Assembly (NCBI GenBank): GCA_003278175.1
Contig: QCGF01000010.1
Location: forward strand, 1 to 35,058
Origin: Prochlorococcus sp. AG-363-P15
Lineage (GTDB): Bacteria > Cyanobacteriota > Cyanobacteriia > PCC-6307 > Cyanobiaceae
Reading direction: 5' to 3'
DNA: 35,058 nt
The position numbers and the translations under genes were made by a program. Numbering within the stretch: position 1 is the stretch's first letter; each line of letters begins with the position of its first letter. This document shows positions 25,803 through 34,978 of the stretch, in pieces. The notes under the pieces are model-generated. The model was given only the letters and a program-made list of their open reading frames with translations, was not told the DNA's origin and searched no databases.

Positions 25803-27191
25803 ATGGAACTCCATGACGAAGAAACAATCGCAGCTATAGCCACGGCAATAGCAGTAGGCCAAGGCGGTATCTCTGTGGTTCGGATATCAGGCTCACAAGC
25901 CTTAACCATTGGGCAAAGCATCGTATATATACAAGGGGAAGAAAATTGGCGCAGCCATACGATTCAATACGGTTATGTAATGGATGAGAAGAGAAGTGAA
26001 CGCATCGATGAAGTGCTGGTTTTGACTATGCAAGGACCACGCAGTTTCACTGGAGAAGACGTCGTAGAAATCCACTGCCATGGAGGTTTAATCGCTGTCC
26101 AACGAGTACTAGAAAGAGTCTTATCTCACCCCCAAGTCAGGAGAGCATTGCCCGGTGAATTTTCTCAGCGTGCTGTTCTTAATGGTCGACTAGATCTAAC
26201 TCAAGCAGAAGGCATCAGTGAATTAGTAGGAGCTCGTAGTCGTAAAGCTGCTCAATTAGCAATGGCAAGCATAGATGGCGGCATCCAAAAAAGAATAACT
26301 TCATTAAGAGAAGTTCTCTTAGATCAACTAAGCGAATTAGAAGCAAGAGTTGACTTTGAAGATGAATTACCTCCTCTTGACTCAACAAAGGTCTTAGATG
26401 AACTACTGATTGTGCAAAAAGAGCTCCAAACACTCATAGAAGATGCCAATCGAAGCGCCTTTCTTCACCAAGGACTAAGAATCGCCATCATTGGATGTCC
26501 AAATGTAGGCAAAAGTTCTTTATTAAATCGATTGAGCAAGCGCGAGCGAGCAATTGTCACGGACATCCCAGGAACTACGAGAGATTTACTGGAAAGCGAA
26601 ATTATATTGAAAGGCATCCCTGTAACACTTGTAGATACAGCCGGCATTCGTACAACAAAAGACGAGATAGAAAAACTTGGTATAGCCAAAAGCCGAGAGG
26701 CCCTCGAAAGTGCGGATGTTGTCGTTTTAGTTTTTGATTTAAATCTAGGATGGACTAACAATGATCAAGTTCTTTTAGACCAGATCCCCAACGAGACAAA
26801 CCACCTATTAATAGGCAACAAAGCTGATCTCCCAATCAACACCGACTTAAATGAGCAGAATAATAAATCAACAGCAATAGAAGCATGCTTAACTTTCAGT
26901 GCTCTCACGGGTGAGGGTGAGGAAGCTTTCATCAATGCATTGTTAACAACATGTGGTGCCCATGAAACTCAAGGCATTCAAATTGCCTTAAACGAAAGAC
27001 AACGTGACCTTGCATCTAAAGCTGCAATAGCATTAGAAAAAACAAAAACAGTTGCGAAACAGAAATTGCCTTGGGACTTTTGGACCATTGATCTAAGAGA
27101 AGCAATCCACAGTCTGGGCGAAATCACTGGTGACGAAATCACAGAAGCGATGCTGGATAGGATTTTCTCACGCTTCTGTATTGGGAAATAA
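25803..27191 (+). CDS. mnmE: tRNA uridine-5-carboxymethylaminomethyl(34) synthesis GTPase MnmE
   Basis: With MnmG it modifies wobble U34 of several tRNAs, using a tetrahydrofolate-bound one-carbon unit. The 462-residue protein has the N-terminal folate-binding domain (ETIAAIATAIAVGQGGISVVRISG; FTGEDVVEIHCHGG; ALPGEFSQRAVLNGRLDLTQAEGI), a central Ras-like domain inserted in a helical domain (P-loop GCPNVGKSS near 231, DIPGTTRD, DTAGIR, NKAD) and the C-terminal FCIGK with the conserved Cys. All GTPase motifs are intact. It is followed by nadC after 73 bases on the same strand. Confidence 0.97.
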   Translation: MELHDEETIAAIATAIAVGQGGISVVRISGSQALTIGQSIVYIQGEENWRSHTIQYGYVMDEKRSERIDEVLVLTMQGPRSFTGEDVVEIHCHGGLIAVQRVLERVLSHPQVRRALPGEFSQRAVLNGRLDLTQAEGISELVGARSRKAAQLAMASIDGGIQKRITSLREVLLDQLSELEARVDFEDELPPLDSTKVLDELLIVQKELQTLIEDANRSAFLHQGLRIAIIGCPNVGKSSLLNRLSKRERAIVTDIPGTTRDLLESEIILKGIPVTLVDTAGIRTTKDEIEKLGIAKSREALESADVVVLVFDLNLGWTNNDQVLLDQIPNETNHLLIGNKADLPINTDLNEQNNKSTAIEACLTFSALTGEGEEAFINALLTTCGAHETQGIQIALNERQRDLASKAAIALEKTKTVAKQKLPWDFWTIDLREAIHSLGEITGDEITEAMLDRIFSRFCIGK

Positions 27192-27264
27192 GATGTTATT
27201 TGATGGTTAACCAAACGGATCATTAATAACCTGTTATGCAAAAGCTCACGAATCGAGATTGATA

Positions 27265-28134
27265 ATGGATTTAAATTCTCCTAGCCTCAATCATCTTTTG
27301 GACTGCTGGCTAGCTGAAGACTTAGGTCGTGGAGATCTCACCAGTATTGCACTAATTAACGCCAAAGGTTCGGCAAACTGGACGGCGAAACAAGACGGTG
27401 TTTTTTGTGGAGGTGATTTAGCTAAATGTATTTTCCAAAGACTAAATAATTCTGTTCAGGTGCAATTACTTATAAAAGATGGAAATGCTTTTAAAGCAGG
27501 TCAGAAGCTATTACAAGTAGAAGGTCCTGCTGCAGCCCTTGCTGCAGCAGAAAGAACTGCCTTAAACTTGGTCATGCGTCTTTCAGGGATAGCAACTTGC
27601 ACAGCAGCTTTAGTAAAAGAACTAGAAGATACATCTGTTCGACTTGTGGATACCCGTAAAACAACTCCTGGATTGCGTGTTCTTGAGAAATATGCCTTCA
27701 GATGTGGTGGTGGCCTTAATCATCGACTAGGGCTTGATGATGCGGCAATGCTTAAAGAGAATCACATTGCATGGGCTGGAGGAATATCAAAAGCACTCGA
27801 ATCTATTAAGGCTGAATCTCCATGGCCTTCAAAAATAATTGTTGAGACTGAAACTCCAAAGCAAGTAGAAGAAGCCATAAGAGCAGGTGCAGATGGAATT
27901 TTGCTTGATGAAATAATTCCTGAAATACTGATTAGTCATATTCCTAAATGGCGAGATTTAGCTTCAACAAGAACCAAAGAAACAGGTTCTGATCAAATTG
28001 TCTTAGAAGCATCTGGCATAAATCCAAAAAACTTAAAAGCTTATGCGGCAACAGGCATTGATTTAATCTCAACAAGTGCACCCATGACCCGGAGTTATTG
28101 GGTCGATATCAGCATGCGTTTTACAACAAGCTGA
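27265..28134 (+). CDS. nadC: Quinolinate phosphoribosyltransferase (decarboxylating)
   Basis: Converts quinolinate and PRPP to nicotinate mononucleotide in de novo NAD synthesis. The ATG at 27265 (the track starts two codons earlier at a TTG) gives MDLNSPSLNHLLDCWLAEDLGRGDLTS, the expected N-terminus. Other blocks are ERTALNLVMRLSGIAT, VDTRKTTPGLRVLEKYAFRCGGGLNHRLGLDDAAMLKENHI with the Arg, His and Lys substrate contacts, ETETPKQVEEAIRAGADGILLDE, and the final VLEASGINPKNLKAYAATGIDLISTSAPM. The length of about 289 residues is normal. Neighbours mnmE and argS are not pathway partners; shared transcription is likely only from the spacing. Confidence 0.97.
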   Translation: MDLNSPSLNHLLDCWLAEDLGRGDLTSIALINAKGSANWTAKQDGVFCGGDLAKCIFQRLNNSVQVQLLIKDGNAFKAGQKLLQVEGPAAALAAAERTALNLVMRLSGIATCTAALVKELEDTSVRLVDTRKTTPGLRVLEKYAFRCGGGLNHRLGLDDAAMLKENHIAWAGGISKALESIKAESPWPSKIIVETETPKQVEEAIRAGADGILLDEIIPEILISHIPKWRDLASTRTKETGSDQIVLEASGINPKNLKAYAATGIDLISTSAPMTRSYWVDISMRFTTS

Positions 28135-28202
28135 GAATGAAACGATTCTCGCCAAGCATCATGCTCAACATTCTTCTATCCCAAAAGTAGTCAATAACCC
28201 TC

Positions 28203-30002
28203 ATGCTCAAACTATCCAATGCAATAGGTGTTCAAGTACAAAATGCTCTAGAAAGAGCCTTTCCTGAAGCAACTACCACAGCCCTGGCAAATGGCAAAGC
28301 TCTAAACCCTCAATTAGCTCCAGCCAGTAAGCCAGAGTTTGGTGATTTTCAAGTTAATGGTGCCTTGCAATTAGCAAAGCAACTAAAGCAGTCACCTCGC
28401 CACATCGCCTTAGCAATTGTAGAGCAATTAAAAACAGATGAAGCATTTTTAAGTTTATGCAACTCGCCTGAAATTGCAGGACCTGGATTTATAAATTTAT
28501 CTTTAAAGAATGAATGTCTGGAAACAGAAATCAAAAAGCAACTCAAAGATGAACGCCTTGGTGTGCCATTAACTTCTCAGGGAAAAGACAAGCCGATCGT
28601 TGTTGATTTTTCAAGTCCAAATATTGCAAAAGAAATGCACGTCGGACACCTACGATCCACGATCATTGGTGATTCAATTGCACGAATCCTGGAATTTCGA
28701 GGTTATTCAGTTTTGCGTCTCAACCATGTAGGTGACTGGGGTACTCAATTTGGCATGCTGATATCTCATTTAAAACGAGTGGCCCCCTCTGCACTGACCA
28801 CAGCAAATGCGATCGACTTAGGTGATCTCGTGAACTTCTACCGTCAAGCAAAACAACGTTTTGACAACGATGTTGAATTCCAAGATGCCTCTCGGCAAGA
28901 AGTTTTAAAACTACAAAATGGCGACTCAGAGGCACTCAAAGCCTGGCATTTACTTTGTGATCAATCACGCAAAGATTTTAACCAAATTTACAAGCGTTTA
29001 GACATTCGTCTCACTGAAAGAGGCGAATCTTTCTACAATCCCTTTTTAAAAAATGTAATTGATGACCTGGATAACTCAGGACTCTTAATCACAGATGAAG
29101 GTGCAAAATGTGTTCTTCTCAATGGTATCTCTAGTAAAGAAGGAAAACCACTTCCTATGATTATTCAAAAAAGAGATGGAGGTTTCAATTATGCAACAAC
29201 AGATTTAGCCGCAATCAGATATCGATTTTCAGAGTCACCCAAAGGGGATGGAGCTCAGCGTTTAATATATATAACTGATGCTGGACAAGCCAATCATTTT
29301 ACAGGAGTCTTTCAAATTGCTAAACGTGCAAAATGGATTCCAAAGGGTGGTCATGTAGAACATGTTCCTTTTGGCCTTGTTCAAGGAGAAGATGGGAAAA
29401 AACTAAAAACTCGTTCCGGAGAAACCATACGGTTACGAGATTTACTAGATGAAGCGGTAGGCCGTGCTGAAAAAGACCTCCGAGGTCGCCTAAAGGAAGA
29501 AGGAAGAAAAGAAACTGAGAACTTTATTAAACATGTATCAAACACCGTAGGCATTGCAGCAGTTAAGTATGCCGATTTAAGCCAAAACAGAGTGACCAAC
29601 TATCAATTTAGTTTTGACCGGATGCTCGCTCTTCAAGGGAACACAGCCCCTTATCTTTTATATGCATTAGTTCGCATAGCCGGTATTGCCAGAAAGGGTG
29701 GTGATCTGAAAGCTGCCACAGAGAAACTTGAATTTAATGAGCATCAAGAATTCTCCTTAATAAAAGAACTCCTAAGATTCGATGAAGTAATTGTCGAAGT
29801 TGAAGAGGAGTTACTACCAAATCGTCTATGTACCTACTTATTTGAACTAAGTCAGGTTTTCAATCGGTTCTACGATCAAGTACCTGTCTTAAAAGCAAAT
29901 GAGCCAAGTAGAAGCTGTAGATTGGCATTATGCCGATTAACTGCGAAGACCCTCAAGCTAGGAATGGATCTATTAGGCATACCAACACTTGAAAGGATGT
30001 AA
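28203..30002 (+). CDS. argS: Arginyl-tRNA synthetase
   Basis: Class I synthetase charging tRNA-Arg. The 599-residue protein has the N-terminal Add1 domain (about 1-110, [30 protein letters not shown]), the HIGH-type signature HVGH in [29 protein letters not shown], the catalytic core [16 protein letters not shown] and [10 protein letters not shown], the degenerate KMSK equivalent [13 protein letters not shown] usual for ArgRS, and the anticodon domain ending [11 protein letters not shown] ... [14 protein letters not shown]. The stop overlaps the ATG of hisC by one base (TAATG). Confidence 0.98.
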   Translation: MLKLSNAIGVQVQNALERAFPEATTTALANGKALNPQLAPASKPEFGDFQVNGALQLAKQLKQSPRHIALAIVEQLKTDEAFLSLCNSPEIAGPGFINLSLKNECLETEIKKQLKDERLGVPLTSQGKDKPIVVDFSSPNIAKEMHVGHLRSTIIGDSIARILEFRGYSVLRLNHVGDWGTQFGMLISHLKRVAPSALTTANAIDLGDLVNFYRQAKQRFDNDVEFQDASRQEVLKLQNGDSEALKAWHLLCDQSRKDFNQIYKRLDIRLTERGESFYNPFLKNVIDDLDNSGLLITDEGAKCVLLNGISSKEGKPLPMIIQKRDGGFNYATTDLAAIRYRFSESPKGDGAQRLIYITDAGQANHFTGVFQIAKRAKWIPKGGHVEHVPFGLVQGEDGKKLKTRSGETIRLRDLLDEAVGRAEKDLRGRLKEEGRKETENFIKHVSNTVGIAAVKYADLSQNRVTNYQFSFDRMLALQGNTAPYLLYALVRIAGIARKGGDLKAATEKLEFNEHQEFSLIKELLRFDEVIVEVEEELLPNRLCTYLFELSQVFNRFYDQVPVLKANEPSRSCRLALCRLTAKTLKLGMDLLGIPTLERM

Positions 30003-31117
30003 TGGAATCTCCTCAGCCACCTAAGAATTCCGAAGGGCCTAACCCCCGGCCTGAAGTAGAAAATATGCATGCCTATAGCGCACCATTAGAAGGCAGGCGT
30101 AAACTTCTTCGACTTGACTTCAATGAAAATACAATTGGTCCTAGTCCACTGGTAGTAAATGCCTTACAAAATATCCCTCCTGAGCAAATCTCTATTTATC
30201 CAGAATACAACGGACTTCGTGAGGCACTAGTCAAAAATCTGAAGGCTGCAAAGCCATCTGTAAATATCAAACCTACAGAAATCGGACTCTTCAACGGAGT
30301 CGATGCAGCAATACATGCGATTTTTCAAGCATATGGTGATCGAGGCGATTATCTACTTACCACAACTCCAACTTTTGGTTACTACACACCCTGTGCTCAT
30401 ATGCAGGGCATGCAGATTCTTTCCATCCCATATCAAGAGATAGATTTCAAGTTTCCCATACATCAAGTGGAGAAAACACTACTAGAAAAAAAGCCAAAAT
30501 TACTTCTTATTTGCAACCCCAATAACCCAACTGGGACAAGGTTACAAGCAAAAAAAATCTTAGAGTTATCCCAAAACTCACCTAACACCTTGGTTGTAGT
30601 AGATGAGCTATACGAAGCCTTTACAGGCGACAGTGTTTTGCCAATAGTTGATTTTGCACAGGCTACCAACCTACTAGTACTTAGATCACTATCAAAAACA
30701 GCTGGGTTGGCTGGATTACGCATTGGGTTTGCTATAGGCAACCATAAAGTCATTGAAAAGATCAGTCGTGTAACTGGTCCTTATGATGTCAACAGTCTTG
30801 CCGTTACAGCAGCTTTTGCCGCGCTTCGAGACCAAGCATATATAGATAACTATGTCAGCGAGGTATTACGAGCTAGAGATTGGATAAAAAAACAACTACT
30901 TAAGTGTGGAAAACGTCACCATATAGAGGGAGGTAACTACCTGTTAATTTGGCCAGCTAATGATGCCTCAAAAGTAGAAGCTTCTCTTAAATCAGCAGGA
31001 GTTCTTGTTAGGAATATGAAAGACAAGCCATTAATCGAAGGAGCCTTAAGAGTCAGTATTGGTACAACTGAGCAAATGAAACGATTTTGGCAACTATATT
31101 GCGACGCTGACATTTAA
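30002..31117 (+). CDS. hisC: Histidinol-phosphate aminotransferase
   Basis: A 371-residue class II PLP aminotransferase; HisC converts imidazole-acetol phosphate to histidinol phosphate in histidine synthesis. Features are the N-terminal LLRLDFNENTIGPSP, ISIYPEYNGLREAL, the PLP-phosphate loop NGVDAAIHAI, NPNNPTGTRL near 172-180, VVDELYEAFTGD, and K232 in RSLSKTAGLAGLRIGFAIG. The C-terminal LRVSIGTTEQMKRFW holds the substrate-carboxylate Arg. It starts on the argS stop (TAATG), so translation is coupled. The CobC-like enzyme at 13.1 kb is a distant paralogue. Aromatic aminotransferase side activity cannot be excluded. Confidence 0.9.
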   Translation: MESPQPPKNSEGPNPRPEVENMHAYSAPLEGRRKLLRLDFNENTIGPSPLVVNALQNIPPEQISIYPEYNGLREALVKNLKAAKPSVNIKPTEIGLFNGVDAAIHAIFQAYGDRGDYLLTTTPTFGYYTPCAHMQGMQILSIPYQEIDFKFPIHQVEKTLLEKKPKLLLICNPNNPTGTRLQAKKILELSQNSPNTLVVVDELYEAFTGDSVLPIVDFAQATNLLVLRSLSKTAGLAGLRIGFAIGNHKVIEKISRVTGPYDVNSLAVTAAFAALRDQAYIDNYVSEVLRARDWIKKQLLKCGKRHHIEGGNYLLIWPANDASKVEASLKSAGVLVRNMKDKPLIEGALRVSIGTTEQMKRFWQLYCDADI

Positions 31118-31129
31118 AAATCGAAATCT

Positions 31130-31867
31130 CTAGCGCATCACGGTAATCACAGTCTTATCGGAAAGTTTTTTAGATACATTTAACGTTTTCCCTACCTGCC
31201 TAGTTTCAGTACCTTTCATTGCATCTAAAAAAGGCTGAATACCTGTTAGATCACAATTACTCACAGATTGATCTCTCACATATTGGACTGGAATAACACG
31301 TTTGGGCTTTAATTCCTTCACTACTTTTGCTGCTTCCGCTCCGCTATAGACCTTTGCTCCACCACCAACTGCAATGAAAAGCACATCAGGGCGACCAATT
31401 AAAATCTTATCTACACCTGTAAGAGGCGCAGCACTACCCCCTAAATGTGCAAATCTCAAGCCTGCCTGAGTCCATTGCCAGATTGTTGTAAGGCCATATC
31501 TACGCCCACCAACTCGATCATGCGGAGCAGAAAATCCTTCCAAGTTCATACCATTAATTCGATATGAACCAGGTTTAACAAAGTAATTCCCTTGAGCAAT
31601 TCTTGCTCCCTCATCAGCCAGCTCCGAACTTGCAAGAATCACATTTGCACGCAACCGAGGTTCCTTCAATCCAGCCGCACAGCCAACAGCCTTGAAAGGG
31701 TTCAGCAATACAGATTGTCCACCGCCCTTAATGATTAATGAGCTATGGCCAAAATTAGTGATTCGTACACCTCCAGCAATAGCAGAGAGACCTGAGCATC
31801 CAACTAAGCCAACAGGCAAAACGACTCTTTTGACGAAAAATTCAAAAAAATGAAAAGAGTTTTGCAT
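31130..31867 (-). CDS. Exported metallo-beta-lactamase-fold protein with degenerate metal site
   Basis: A 245-residue relative of the COG2220/UPF0173 MBL-fold hydrolases: GVRITNFGHSSLIIKGGGQSVLLNPF matches their first strand pair, and APHDRVGGRRYGLTTIWQW, RFAHLGGSAAPL and IPVQY follow in family order. Where active members have the metal motif HxHxDH after the second strand, this one reads ILASSELADEGA, so the main zinc ligands are gone; the later His in PHD and FAHLGG remain. The N-terminus has a basic pair (KR at 13-14), a hydrophobic stretch and a lipobox LVGC with Cys24, so it is probably a lipoprotein. It is the last gene of the prfB operon, 41 bases after trpG. Confidence 0.8.
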   Translation of the reverse strand: MQNSFHFFEFFVKRVVLPVGLVGCSGLSAIAGGVRITNFGHSSLIIKGGGQSVLLNPFKAVGCAAGLKEPRLRANVILASSELADEGARIAQGNYFVKPGSYRINGMNLEGFSAPHDRVGGRRYGLTTIWQWTQAGLRFAHLGGSAAPLTGVDKILIGRPDVLFIAVGGGAKVYSGAEAAKVVKELKPKRVIPVQYVRDQSVSNCDLTGIQPFLDAMKGTETRQVGKTLNVSKKLSDKTVITVMR

Positions 31868-31908
31868 TCATTAAAGACCTCTATAAGACTTGAAAGTTAG
31901 CAGTCTCC

Positions 31909-32505
31909 CTAAATGAGTTCAGCAAGAGATAAAAAATTACTCAGCAATTTATGTCCACCTTCTGTCAGGACACTTTCAGGATGAAATTGAACTCCTTGGA
32001 GATGAGGATATTCCCGATGCCTCAAACCCATAATTGTTCCATCTGAGAGCCAAGCAGTAATTTCAAGCACCTCAGGCAATGTCTCCCTCTCTGCAATCAA
32101 ACTATGGTATCTAGTGGCAATGAAGGGTTTCGGTAAACCCGAAAAAATCCCCTTCCCTTGATGAATGACATGGGATGTTTTCCCATGCATAAGTTCATGC
32201 GCTCTAACAATCTTCGCTCCATATGCCTGAGCAAGCGCTTGATGACCAAGACAAACTCCAAGAGTTGGAATCGTAGGAGAAAGTTCAGTTAAAACCTCCA
32301 AACAAACTCCAGATTGATCAGGATCGCCTGGGCCAGGGGATATCAGTATGGCTGAAGGGGCAAGATCTCTAATCTGATCAATAGAACAGGAATTATTGCG
32401 CTCTACTCGGATATCAGATGCAACAGGATGATCAGAAGCTAACTCCCCCAAGTACTGAACAAGGTTAAAAGTAAAACTGTCGTAGTTATCAATAACAAGA
32501 AGCAT
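31909..32505 (-). CDS. trpG: Glutamine amidotransferase of anthranilate / aminodeoxychorismate synthase
   Basis: The class I amidotransferase subunit that feeds ammonia to TrpE (tryptophan) and/or PabB (folate). The 198 residues include MLLVIDNYDSFTFNLVQYLGEL, the oxyanion region ISPGPGDPDQSG, the catalytic Cys85 in GVCLGHQALAQAYG, and His175/Glu177 in VQFHPESVLTEGG, so the triad is complete. No trpE or pabB is next to it, and in small genomes one protein often serves both enzymes, so trpG versus pabA cannot be decided from here. It lies 12 bases after dgkA on the minus strand. Confidence 0.92.
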   Translation of the reverse strand: MLLVIDNYDSFTFNLVQYLGELASDHPVASDIRVERNNSCSIDQIRDLAPSAILISPGPGDPDQSGVCLEVLTELSPTIPTLGVCLGHQALAQAYGAKIVRAHELMHGKTSHVIHQGKGIFSGLPKPFIATRYHSLIAERETLPEVLEITAWLSDGTIMGLRHREYPHLQGVQFHPESVLTEGGHKLLSNFLSLAELI

Positions 32506-32517
32506 AATATGTGAGTC

Positions 32518-32979
32518 CTATACTCCTAATTGGAACAATAAGGGTGGAACTAGTAAAAGAATTGCGATGATTAAAGAACTAATTGATGCAACCAAAACGG
32601 CTGCAGCAGAACAGTCCTTAGCGATACGAGCCAAAGGGTGAAAACGACGTCCAATAGCTAAGTCCACAACAGCTTCAATTGCAGTGTTTAATAGCTCGAG
32701 CACTAATACAGCCGTAACAGTCAAGACCAATACAGCTAAATGGTTGAAATTAAGTTTTAAGTAAATCCCTAGTGCAAATACTAAAGCACCAATGAATAAA
32801 TGAATACGAAAGTTTCTTTGACTCAAAAAGCCATACACAATGCCTTGAGCGGCATATCGAAAACTAGAAGGGAGGTCATTTGCAATTCTCCAAGAACCCC
32901 TCCTTTTCCCAATTCGAGAGCGACTGGAAAGTGGGGTAATCTTTTCTGACAAAATCTTGTTTTTTGGAGAAGGGAGCAT
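32518..32979 (-). CDS. dgkA: Diacylglycerol/undecaprenol kinase, DgkA family
   Basis: A small integral-membrane lipid kinase (DAGK_prokar). The 153-residue protein has an N-terminal cytoplasmic extension of about 40 basic residues, then the amphipathic YAAQGIVYGFLSQRNFRIHLFIGALVFALG, and two further membrane spans, with the active-site motif ELLNTAIEAVVDLAIGRRFHPLARIAKDCSAAAV. It would recycle diacylglycerol to phosphatidate or, as in Gram-positive relatives, phosphorylate undecaprenol; the sequence alone does not tell. It lies 19 bases after ybeY, an adjacency widespread in bacteria. Confidence 0.93.
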   Translation of the reverse strand: MLPSPKNKILSEKITPLSSRSRIGKRRGSWRIANDLPSSFRYAAQGIVYGFLSQRNFRIHLFIGALVFALGIYLKLNFNHLAVLVLTVTAVLVLELLNTAIEAVVDLAIGRRFHPLARIAKDCSAAAVLVASISSLIIAILLLVPPLLFQLGV

Positions 32980-32998
32980 CTATCTCGTAAGTTTTAGC

Positions 32999-33568
32999 TC
33001 ATTTGGATTGAAGGTTACCGTTGATAGTAAGAAGTTGCTGTTGACAGCAAAGCATTTCTTGTAACTTTTTAGGTGTTGGATGGTCCCAGCCGAGTAAATG
33101 CAAGAGTCCATGACTCACTAGCCACCTAAGTTCATTAGACAAAGAATGATCTTGCTCACTGGCTTGGGAGTCAGCCGTGGGTATCGAAACAATAACGTCT
33201 CCAAGCTCTACAAATTGATCTTGAGGAATAACAATGTTTTCATCTAAGACAGGGAACGAAAGAACATCTGTTTTCTCGTTTTTTTGACGCCATTTAGCAT
33301 TCAATGCAGCAATAGTCTGATCATCAGTAAATTGCAATCCCATGCTGAAAATCAGTGTATTGCGAACGACATCATGACAAAACAAAGACTTCTCACCTCG
33401 AACAAACTCGATCCACGTTCTTAGATCCTTTTCCCAGAATTCAGCTTTGGTGAGAATATTTCGTGCTGATTGATCTGACAAGCTTTTCAAGAGCTCCTCA
33501 GACGGTCCATTAAAAGACAATTGAAGCCTTACGTTTGAAGCTCTATTTGAAGATTCCCGTATCTCCAC
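32999..33568 (-). CDS. ybeY: Endoribonuclease YbeY (rRNA maturation factor)
   Basis: A zinc endoribonuclease needed for 16S rRNA 3' end maturation and ribosome quality control. The signature HGLLHLLGWDH, with three His ligands, lies near the C-terminus, preceded by ALNAKWRQKNEKTDVLSFPV and LGDVIVSIPTA, all diagnostic. The ORF track begins at a TTG at 33607, inside the upstream gene; I prefer the GTG at 33568, just after the DUF3285 stop, which gives MEIRESSNRAS and 189 residues. Neither start has a clear ribosome site. The N-terminal ~60 residues are longer than in E. coli, as in other cyanobacteria. Confidence 0.92.
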   Translation of the reverse strand: MEIRESSNRASNVRLQLSFNGPSEELLKSLSDQSARNILTKAEFWEKDLRTWIEFVRGEKSLFCHDVVRNTLIFSMGLQFTDDQTIAALNAKWRQKNEKTDVLSFPVLDENIVIPQDQFVELGDVIVSIPTADSQASEQDHSLSNELRWLVSHGLLHLLGWDHPTPKKLQEMLCCQQQLLTINGNLQSK

Positions 33569-33569
33569 T

Positions 33570-33758
33570 TCAATGAGGGAGAGTCGGGCGCCCGACCCAA
33601 GCCACAAGAAGTATGAATAAAAGAAAACCTATCGCTGTAAGTCCAAAGTGGAAAAGGCTCTGTTTCCCTTTCTGAACCATATTCCGCATGGCCAATTTCA
33701 CAAAGCTCGGAGGAGGTAGCTTTTTAGGCACTGAATTGTTAGTGGTTGATTCAGTCAT
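33570..33758 (-). CDS. Small membrane protein, DUF3285 family
   Basis: A 62-residue protein: a polar Thr/Pro-rich start (MTESTTNNSVPKKLPPPSF), the conserved basic block VKLAMRNMVQKGKQSLFHFGLTAIG, and one membrane span (about 42-57, FLLFILLVAWVG). The pattern matches the cyanobacterial DUF3285 family as I remember it; its function is not known. It lies 13 bases after prfB, and its stop is only one base from the preferred ybeY GTG, so it belongs to the prfB-ybeY transcript. Confidence 0.82.
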   Translation of the reverse strand: MTESTTNNSVPKKLPPPSFVKLAMRNMVQKGKQSLFHFGLTAIGFLLFILLVAWVGRPTLPH

Positions 33759-33771
33759 AATGAGTAATTCA

Positions 33772-34900
33772 TCAAGTTTCTAATTCTTGATCAGAGCTAT
33801 TTAAGCCTTGCCTTAAAAGAGCTTGAATAAATGGGTCTAAATCTCCATTCATAACGCGCTGAACATCCGTAGTCTCTTCTTCAGTCCTCAAATCTTTAAC
33901 CATTTGGTAGGGATGAAAAACATAATTACGAATTTGATTACCCCAGGCTGCTTCAACTATGTCGCCACGAATATCAGCAATTTCTGCAGCACGCTGTTCT
34001 TGAGCTATGACCAATAGTTTTGCTTTTAATAAGGCCATAGCCTTCTCCTTATTTTGCAGTTGTGACCTCTCTTGAGTGCAACGAACAGCTAATCCAGTTG
34101 GGATATGAAGAATGCGAACTGCAGTCTCAACTTTATTAACATTCTGACCACCTGCCCCACCTGATCGACTCGTGGTGACTTCAAGGTCCTTCTCCGGGAT
34201 CTCCAACTCAACCTCATTATCAAGCTTGGGCATAACCTCTACACCCGCAAAGCTGGTTTGACGTTTGCCATTGGCATTAAAAGGGGAAATTCTTACCAAG
34301 CGATGAGTTCCTTTCTCATTTTGCAAGTAACCGTAGGCATGACGTCCCTCGATCTCAACAGTGGCACTTTTAATCCCAGCCTCCTCGCCTTCTGACAACT
34401 CATCTACTGTGACTTTCATCCCATGATCTTCTGCCCACCTGGTATACATCCGCAACAACATTTGAGCCCAATCTTGCGCATCAGTTCCTCCGGCACCGGC
34501 ATTTATAGAAAGTACAACTCCTTCTTTGTCATAAGGCCCACTTAAAAGACGCTCCAACTCCCAACGATCTAAATCTATGCGCAACTGATCTAATCCAAAT
34601 TGAGCCTCATTCAGCATCTCCTGATCTGATTCAAGTTCATAAAGCTCAACTGTGGCCTTTGCGTCCTCAATTGCGGAGGTCCACTGAATCAATTTTGATA
34701 ATTGAGCCTTTACTTCATCTAACTGACGCATTTGCTTTTGAGCATTCTTTTGATCATTCCAAAAATCAGGCTGAGCTGCTAGTTGCTCCAAATCCTTTTG
34801 GCGAGCATTTAAAGCAGGGACGTCAAAGACAGTCCTGGGCTTTGCCCAGGCGATCAGTAAGCTCAGATAAGTCTCTCTTGAAATCAATTAGATCAAGCAA
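33772..34900 (-). CDS. prfB: Peptide chain release factor 2, expressed by programmed +1 frameshift
   Basis: RF2 reads UAA and UGA and releases the peptide. The ORF track shows only the downstream frame and gives it a false start ([11 protein letters not shown]...). In the other frame, from a TTG at 34900, the codons read [25 protein letters not shown] and then CTT TGA C (34828-34822). Slipping +1 at CTT continues as [22 protein letters not shown], a normal RF2 N-terminus, for 375 residues in total. The main part has [18 protein letters not shown], the catalytic [19 protein letters not shown] with GGQ, and the C-terminal [17 protein letters not shown]. The stop codon recognised by RF2 itself sets its own level. 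First gene of the minus-strand operon; divergent from grxC. Confidence 0.95.
34822..34828 (-). promoter_or_regulatory. Programmed +1 frameshift site CTT TGA C in prfB
   Basis: On the minus strand CTTTGAC is read CTT then, skipping T, GAC. An AGGA lies 4 bases before CTT (AGGACTGTCTT), a weaker and slightly more distant match to the internal Shine-Dalgarno element of E. coli prfB. The in-frame TGA ends a 25-codon ORF that encodes the RF2 N-terminus. Confidence 0.93.
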
Positions 34901-34978
34901 CAGTCAGCTCTCGATCAATAACAACAACGCTATCAGTTTAAGAAGCCTCATAAAATCTTCTGGGATTACAAAAACACT

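Noticed and set aside
27205-27212. Palindrome GGTTAACC between mnmE and nadC
   Set aside because: A single 8-base palindrome with no half-site repeats or promoter context; chance is enough.
27527-27550. Perfect 9-base inverted repeat CTGCTGCAG / CTGCAGCAG in nadC
   Set aside because: It sits inside a conserved Ala-rich helix (AAALAAAE) and follows from repeated Ala codons; no sign of regulation.
33772-34887. prfB as one continuous ORF beginning [21 protein letters not shown]
   Set aside because: The N-terminal 22 residues do not look like RF2; they are the frameshifted reading of the true N-terminus, which lies in the other frame before CTT TGA C.
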